This document shows positions 58,271 through 64,000 of a stretch of DNA of 64,000 nucleotides, piece after piece. The stretch covers positions 310,001-374,000 of the forward strand of contig NZ_JTKH01000003.1 in NCBI RefSeq assembly GCF_000827885.1, given 5' to 3'. Origin of the DNA: Vibrio renipiscarius. GTDB lineage: Bacteria; Pseudomonadota; Gammaproteobacteria; Enterobacterales; Vibrionaceae. Made by a program: the position numbers and the translations under genes. Position 1 is the first letter of the stretch. The number at the start of each line of letters is the position of its first letter. Under the pieces are notes generated by a model. The model did not search any database and was not told where the DNA came from. It was given only the letters and a program-made list of their open reading frames with translations.

Positions 58271-59476
58271 ATGAATCCCATTTCTATCTCACAACGTCCC
58301 GAGTGGCTATCGCTAGGCCAATTTAAATTGGCTTACAAACGTTTGTTATTGCCCGTCGTTCTTATTGCTCTTGTGATGACGGATATAACGCGAAATGTCA
58401 CCGTCAATACGCTGTCCGATGCGTTTTGGGCAGTCTCCAGCTATGTGGCATTTACTTTAGCGATTTACCATTACGCATCCATATTGATGAGCAAAGAAAA
58501 CAAGCTCATGGCACTCTATAACCGATCTCGTCACCATCAAGTCGCGTTTGCCGCGATTCTTGGTGCCCTGCCAGGCTGTGGCGGCGCGATTATTGTGACC
58601 ACACAGTACGTCAGTGGCCGCGTAGGCTTTGGATCGGTGGTTGCCGTGTTGACCGCCACCATGGGAGATGCCGCCTTCTTATTGCTTGCCAGTAAGCCCG
58701 AGATTGGCTTTGCCGTCGTCGCGCTTGGCGTCGTGGTGGGTTGCCTTTCTGGGTGGGCGGTTAACGCCATTCATCGCGATGACTTTTTAAGACCGGAGCT
58801 CAAAGAGCCACTTCAACCCCATCGCCGTAACAATGAATCTCAGCAAACGCCATTAGAATCAAAAGCCATCAACCTACAAGGTACCTTTTGGAAAGGATTG
58901 CTGATACCCGCTACGATCATTGCCGGATTAGGCTCATTTCAAGTCGATATTAACGCACTATTCCATCTGCCTGACATGGGTATTGAGTGGATAGGAACTG
59001 CGCTTATTATCATCAGTATGCTGTTATGGGCGATGACTAAAGAGATCAAAGACTATGAGTCAACCGTTGCGGAAGACACCAAATGTATCGCCTCTCATCC
59101 GTTACAAAAAGCCGCGCAAGATACCAACTTCGTCACCGCTTGGGTTATCGTCGCTTTTATGGCCTTTGAGTTAACCACTTTCTTTGCCCAGATCGATTTA
59201 CCGACATTTTTTTCTGGCTGGGGGGCGTATATGCCGCTAATGGGGCTCGCGGTTGGGTTACTGCCTGGTTGTGGACCACAAATCTTGGTCACTAGCTTGT
59301 ATATTTCTGGCGCAGCACCACTTTCCGCACAATTGGCCAATTCAATCTCTAATGACGGGGATGCTTTGTTTCCAGCCATTGCATTGGCCCCAAAAGCCGC
59401 CTTAGTCGCGACCTTCTACTCGGCAATTCCAGCCTTAATCGTTGGCTACGGTTTCTATTTTCTCTTTGAGAGATAG
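58271..59476 (+). CDS. putative manganese/heavy-metal exporter (ArsP_2-like, 10 TM)
   Basis: 401 residues from ATG 58271; an in-frame GTG lies at 58262. About ten membrane helices in two internally repeated halves, each with a P-G-C-G motif: 'ILGALPGCGGAIIVTTQYVS' and 'AVGLLPGCGPQILVTSLYIS'. The paired P-G-C-G with an N-S/S-N-D-G-D-A-L stretch ('SISNDGDALFPAIALAPKAA') is characteristic of the putative heavy-metal exporters annotated as manganese transporters. The metal is inferred. Neighbour ppaC needs manganese, and Fur-like boxes suggest metal-responsive control. Confidence 0.75.
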   Translation: MNPISISQRPEWLSLGQFKLAYKRLLLPVVLIALVMTDITRNVTVNTLSDAFWAVSSYVAFTLAIYHYASILMSKENKLMALYNRSRHHQVAFAAILGALPGCGGAIIVTTQYVSGRVGFGSVVAVLTATMGDAAFLLLASKPEIGFAVVALGVVVGCLSGWAVNAIHRDDFLRPELKEPLQPHRRNNESQQTPLESKAINLQGTFWKGLLIPATIIAGLGSFQVDINALFHLPDMGIEWIGTALIIISMLLWAMTKEIKDYESTVAEDTKCIASHPLQKAAQDTNFVTAWVIVAFMAFELTTFFAQIDLPTFFSGWGAYMPLMGLAVGLLPGCGPQILVTSLYISGAAPLSAQLANSISNDGDALFPAIALAPKAALVATFYSAIPALIVGYGFYFLFER

Positions 59477-59503
59477 AAGAGAGAAGAGAGAAGAGAGAAG
59501 AGA
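59477..59503. repeat. AAGAGAG heptamer repeat
   Basis: Nearly four head-to-tail copies of AAGAGAG directly after the exporter stop codon. Being a short tandem repeat it may vary in length between strains, but it lies outside coding sequence. Confidence 0.8.
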
Positions 59504-59540
59504 ATAAACAGTACGTGTAAGAACCGAAAAACAAAAAACG

Positions 59541-59571
59541 AAAAGGGTTGCCAATCACAGCAACCCTTTTT
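59541..59571. terminator. terminator of the his operon and exporter gene
   Basis: AAAAGGGTTGC/GCAACCCTTTT stem with an 8-base loop between convergent genes, with A and T runs on the two sides. Confidence 0.9.
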
Positions 59572-59603
59572 AAACATTCTAAACAGCGGTTTTCAACAAC
59601 GAA

Positions 59604-60235
59604 TTATTGATGGCGTTCTTTCAGCTTGTTGATGACATCGTTCAGCGACAAACCTTGATCTTGAAGTAACACCAGTAAGTGGTAAATCAAGTCCGCAGAT
59701 TCACACACTAATTCCGCCCTGTCACCCGACGTTGCCGCAAGCGCGACTTCAACGCCCTCTTCGCCCACTTTTTGCGAAATACGTTTGGTACCACGAGCGT
59801 AGAGGCTGGCGGTGTAGGATGAATCAGGATCGGCATTTTTACGATCAGCCAAGAGCTGTTCAAGCTGATGAAGCCACACCATTTGCGACTCTTCTTGCTT
59901 ATCCGCATCCCAACAGGTTGTTGTGCCTGTGTGGCAAGTCGGCCCGGCGGGTGTCACTTTCACCAACAACGTATCGTTATCACAATCTAGTGCCGCATTG
60001 ACCAATTTCAGCACATGACCCGAACTTTCACCTTTGGTCCATAGGCGCTGTTTAGTGCGTGAGAAAAACGTGACTTGGCCCGTTTCTCCCGTGGTTGCGA
60101 GAGCATCTTCATTCATGTAACCCATCATCAAGACTTGGCTAGAGAGAAAATCTTGTACGATAACCGGGACTAAGCCATCGACTTTTTGCCAATCAATACG
60201 CTCAATTAGGGCGTTCACATCGCTTGTTTGAAAAC

Positions 60236-60239
<4 letters not shown>
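59604..60239 (-). CDS. hisI: bifunctional phosphoribosyl-AMP cyclohydrolase / phosphoribosyl-ATP pyrophosphatase
   Basis: 211 residues. N-terminal cyclohydrolase with Zn/Mg ligands in '[20 protein letters not shown]' and 'GTTTCWD'; C-terminal pyrophosphohydrolase with '[12 protein letters not shown]' and '[17 protein letters not shown]'. These are steps 2 and 3 of histidine synthesis. Last gene of the operon; its ATG overlaps the hisF stop by 4 bases. Confidence 0.96.
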
Positions 60240-61755
<1,516 letters not shown>

Positions 61756-62370
61756 TTATAAGTTTAAGAAGTTCTCAATAAGTTTTGAGCCCGCTTTGCT
61801 CGAACGCTCTGGGTGGAACTGCACACCGTAGTAATTACCACTTTGCACCGCCGCCGTGAACGGCTGACCATAATCGCATTCCGCAATCGTGTACTCGCCC
61901 ACAGGCATCGCAAAACTGTGCACGAAGTAGAAGTATTCTCCCTCTTCGATGCCTTTAAATAGCGGATGTTCCGGTAGAGACTTAACGGTATTCCAACCCA
62001 TATGAGGAAGGGGTAACGCGCCTGTTTCCATCCGTTTGACTTCTCCATCACACAGGCCCAAACACTCCACCTGTTGGTCGGCTTTTTGGCCTTTCTCTTG
62101 TGACGATTTACCAAGAAGCTGCATGCCAAGGCAAATACCCAGCAGCGGTTTCTCAACTTGCTTAACCAAGTTGATCAAATCGCGCTCTTGCAGGTTTTTC
62201 ATCGCCTCACTCGCCGTGCCAACACCCGGAAGAAATAACTTATCTGCCGCCAGCACAACTTGGGGATCTTTGGAAATGTCTACCGAGAAGCCCAAACGCT
62301 CAATGGCGAATCTAACCGAAGACACATTAGCGCAACCGGTATCGATAATGACGATTTTTTGCTCGTTCAT
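61756..62370 (-). CDS. hisH: imidazole glycerol phosphate synthase, glutaminase subunit
   Basis: 204 residues from ATG 62370 (AGGAG upstream). Class I glutamine amidotransferase with nucleophile Cys in '[12 protein letters not shown]' and His/Glu in '[11 protein letters not shown]'. It feeds ammonia to HisF. 9 bases after hisB. Confidence 0.97.
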   Translation of the reverse strand: MNEQKIVIIDTGCANVSSVRFAIERLGFSVDISKDPQVVLAADKLFLPGVGTASEAMKNLQERDLINLVKQVEKPLLGICLGMQLLGKSSQEKGQKADQQVECLGLCDGEVKRMETGALPLPHMGWNTVKSLPEHPLFKGIEEGEYFYFVHSFAMPVGEYTIAECDYGQPFTAAVQSGNYYGVQFHPERSSKAGSKLIENFLNL

Positions 62371-62379
62371 AACCACTCC

Positions 62380-63453
62380 TTACAATACGCCTTTGCTACT
62401 TGGTAGCTCGTTACCTTCCACTTTAATCGCTTGACGCAGCGTACGCCCAAACGCTTTAAACAAGCTCTCGATAATGTGGTGGTCGTTATCACCTGTTGAT
62501 GATAGGTGTAAGGTACACGCTAGCGTGTCGGTTAATGAACGGAAGAAGTGCACCACCATTTCTGTCGACAAATCGCCCACTTGGTCGCGGCTAAACTTCG
62601 CATCAAATTTCAGGTACGGACGGCCAGAAAGGTCAAGCGCGCATTGCGCCAAACATTCATCCATCGGCAGGCTAAAACCAAAGCGGCCAATACCGCGCTT
62701 ATCGCCTAGTGCATCTTTTAATGCTTGTCCAAGCGCTAATGCGGTATCTTCAATCGTGTGGTGATCATCAATGTGTAAATCACCTTCCACGGTACACTTC
62801 ATTTGGAAGCCACCGTGAGTGGCGATTTGATCCAGCATGTGGTCAAAAAAGCCTAACCCCGTAGAGATCTCATTGCCGCCCTGCTCGTCCAAATTAACGA
62901 ACACTTTAATGTCGGTTTCTTTGGTGGTGCGAATCACTTCTGCCACACGGGCTTTAACCGTCAGATCTTTGAGAATTTGCGGCCAATTCATCGTTTGCGG
63001 GTGGTACTGGATACCTTGAATCGCCATATTCTCCGCTAACTGAAGGTCTGTCTGGCGATCACCAATCACAACCGAGTGTTGAAAATCAACTTTGCCGTTT
63101 TGCAGATACTCTTTCACCATACCAAGCTTTGGTTTACGGCAAGAACAGTTTTGCTCTTCAAAGTGTGGGCAAATCAGCACGTCATCAAACGTCACGCCTT
63201 GTGATGCAAAAATTTCCATCATCATGTCATGGGGCGCATCGAAATCGGCTTGTGGGTAGCTCTCTGTTCCTAAACCATCTTGGTTAGTAACCATCACTAA
63301 ACGATAACCCGCATCTTGCAGCGCAAGTAAACTTGGGATCACAAACGGTTCTAGTTTTAACTTGTCTAAACGATCAACTTGAAAATCCACCGGCGGCTCA
63401 ACAATTAAGGTGCCATCACGGTCAATAAAGAGTATTTTTTGCTGCTTGCTCAC
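62380..63453 (-). CDS. hisB: bifunctional histidinol-phosphatase / imidazoleglycerol-phosphate dehydratase
   Basis: 357 residues. The N-terminal HAD phosphatase has '[15 protein letters not shown]' (nucleophile Asp, acid/base Asp) and a zinc loop '[15 protein letters not shown]'. The C-terminal dehydratase has two His-rich Mn sites: '[18 protein letters not shown]' and '[15 protein letters not shown]'. Steps 6 and 8 of histidine synthesis. Fused arrangement typical of gammaproteobacteria. Confidence 0.97.
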   Translation of the reverse strand: MSKQQKILFIDRDGTLIVEPPVDFQVDRLDKLKLEPFVIPSLLALQDAGYRLVMVTNQDGLGTESYPQADFDAPHDMMMEIFASQGVTFDDVLICPHFEEQNCSCRKPKLGMVKEYLQNGKVDFQHSVVIGDRQTDLQLAENMAIQGIQYHPQTMNWPQILKDLTVKARVAEVIRTTKETDIKVFVNLDEQGGNEISTGLGFFDHMLDQIATHGGFQMKCTVEGDLHIDDHHTIEDTALALGQALKDALGDKRGIGRFGFSLPMDECLAQCALDLSGRPYLKFDAKFSRDQVGDLSTEMVVHFFRSLTDTLACTLHLSSTGDNDHHIIESLFKAFGRTLRQAIKVEGNELPSSKGVL

Positions 63454-63477
63454 TCGAACATCCTTATTTCTATTTTT

Positions 63478-63501
63478 ACCCTCTTAGCTGTGCAAGAGGG
63501 T
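63478..63501 (-). other. hairpin between hisC and hisB
   Basis: ACCCTCTT/AAGAGGGT with an 8-base loop in the 97-base hisC-hisB gap. No T run follows, so it is more likely an RNA processing or stability element than a terminator. Confidence 0.55.
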
Positions 63502-63550
63502 TTCCATTATTATTGCTATCCACACGCCTAACACTTTTTGGGCGGGGAGA

Positions 63551-64000
63551 TTAAGCGTAAAAATTACGGATAAACCCGACCGTTTTTTCACACTCATCGC
63601 GGTTACCAACACTAATGCGCACGCAATTTTCTATCGGTGAATTACGCAGAATAATGCCGGTATCCCATGCTCCTTTAAACAGCGCATCACCATCACTAAA
63701 CTTAACTAATAAGTAATTACCCCAGCCTTCAAATACTTCGACGCCCGCAATCATCGATAGACCCACTTGTAAGTAAGCACGGTTGGCATTGAGATCGAGC
63801 ATTTGATATTTGGCGCGTGCAAGGCCCGCTTCAGAGAGTGCTTGAATGGCAATATCAGCAACCGGTACTGGTACTGGATACGGAGCAATCACTTTGAGTA
63901 AGACATTAATAATCTCTTCGCTTGCCAGAGTGAAACCACAACGTAAGCCTGCCAGTGCAAATGCTTTCGATAAGGTCCGTAAGATGGCCAGATTTGGATA
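63551..64000 (-). CDS. hisC: histidinol-phosphate aminotransferase (partial)
   Basis: 149 C-terminal residues; the frame is open to the window edge and the start lies outside. The PLP lysine is in '[20 protein letters not shown]', with Arg-binding 'GLRCGF'; the end '[16 protein letters not shown]' contains the C-terminal substrate Arg. Step 7 of histidine synthesis. First visible gene of the his operon; hisG and hisD are presumably further upstream. Confidence 0.95.
   Translation of the reverse strand, partial: YPNLAILRTLSKAFALAGLRCGFTLASEEIINVLLKVIAPYPVPVPVADIAIQALSEAGLARAKYQMLDLNANRAYLQVGLSMIAGVEVFEGWGNYLLVKFSDGDALFKGAWDTGIILRNSPIENCVRISVGNRDECEKTVGFIRNFYA

Overview
The window is an ordinary stretch of chromosome from a gammaproteobacterium, almost certainly a Vibrio. 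The evidence is VarA-type response regulator next to uvrC, DNA polymerase II, psp and sap clusters side by side, a GspS/AspS-type pilotin lipoprotein beside yciI, and a complete run of his genes in enterobacterial/vibrio order. The species cannot be fixed from sequence alone. No prophage, integron, CRISPR array, transposase or rRNA operon is visible.

Layout. 0-7.2 kb: accessory metabolism and regulation (GNAT, LysR regulator divergent from a MATE exporter, LacI regulator divergent from a fructokinase with a clear palindromic operator between them, and an isolated AT-rich DUF4238 gene). 7.4-10.8 kb: pheST. 11.7-12.3 kb: a four-gene tRNA operon (Cys-Gly-Leu-Gly) with its own promoter and terminator. 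12.4-15.6 kb: varA-uvrC-pgsA. 15.9-24 kb: two exported proteins of unknown function (DUF3015, DUF4105), polB, a membrane PTS-EIIC/EAL c-di-GMP phosphodiesterase with a CRP-like box upstream, and a nucleotidyltransferase-like protein. 24-30 kb: EF-P-like protein, DNA-mimic protein, ihfA, yciB, yciA, yciI, pilotin lipoprotein and several small proteins. 30.4-34.5 kb: an ynjBCDF-like ABC transporter/CDP-alcohol transferase operon. 34.7-38.2 kb: a two-gene RNA-modification operon and an upstream chemoreceptor. 38.3-43.6 kb: SNF-family transporter, clsA, metC, tag. 43.6-48.8 kb: an RND efflux pump with two adaptors. 49-57 kb: pspABC/pspF and sapABCDF. 57.1-59.5 kb: ppaC divergent from a putative manganese/heavy-metal exporter with Fur-like boxes. 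59.6-64 kb: hisI-F-A-H-B-C, with hisC running off the edge.

The most interesting signals are mostly non-coding or lesions. (1) A three-helix, attenuator-like leader lies in front of the RluA-family pseudouridine synthase gene, with a possible 27-codon leader ORF that stops between helix arms and a terminator-like hairpin that also contains the ribosome binding site. (2) An ERIC-like element of about 130 bp sits exactly in the loop of the terminator shared by ynjF and the convergent methyltransferase gene. (3) sapC is broken by what looks like a 16-nt deletion inside a conserved membrane segment while the rest of the sap operon is intact. (4) A second ERIC-like element separates pspF from sapA. 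I did not find a large undescribed multi-gene system; the attenuator candidate is the closest thing to a new regulatory element.
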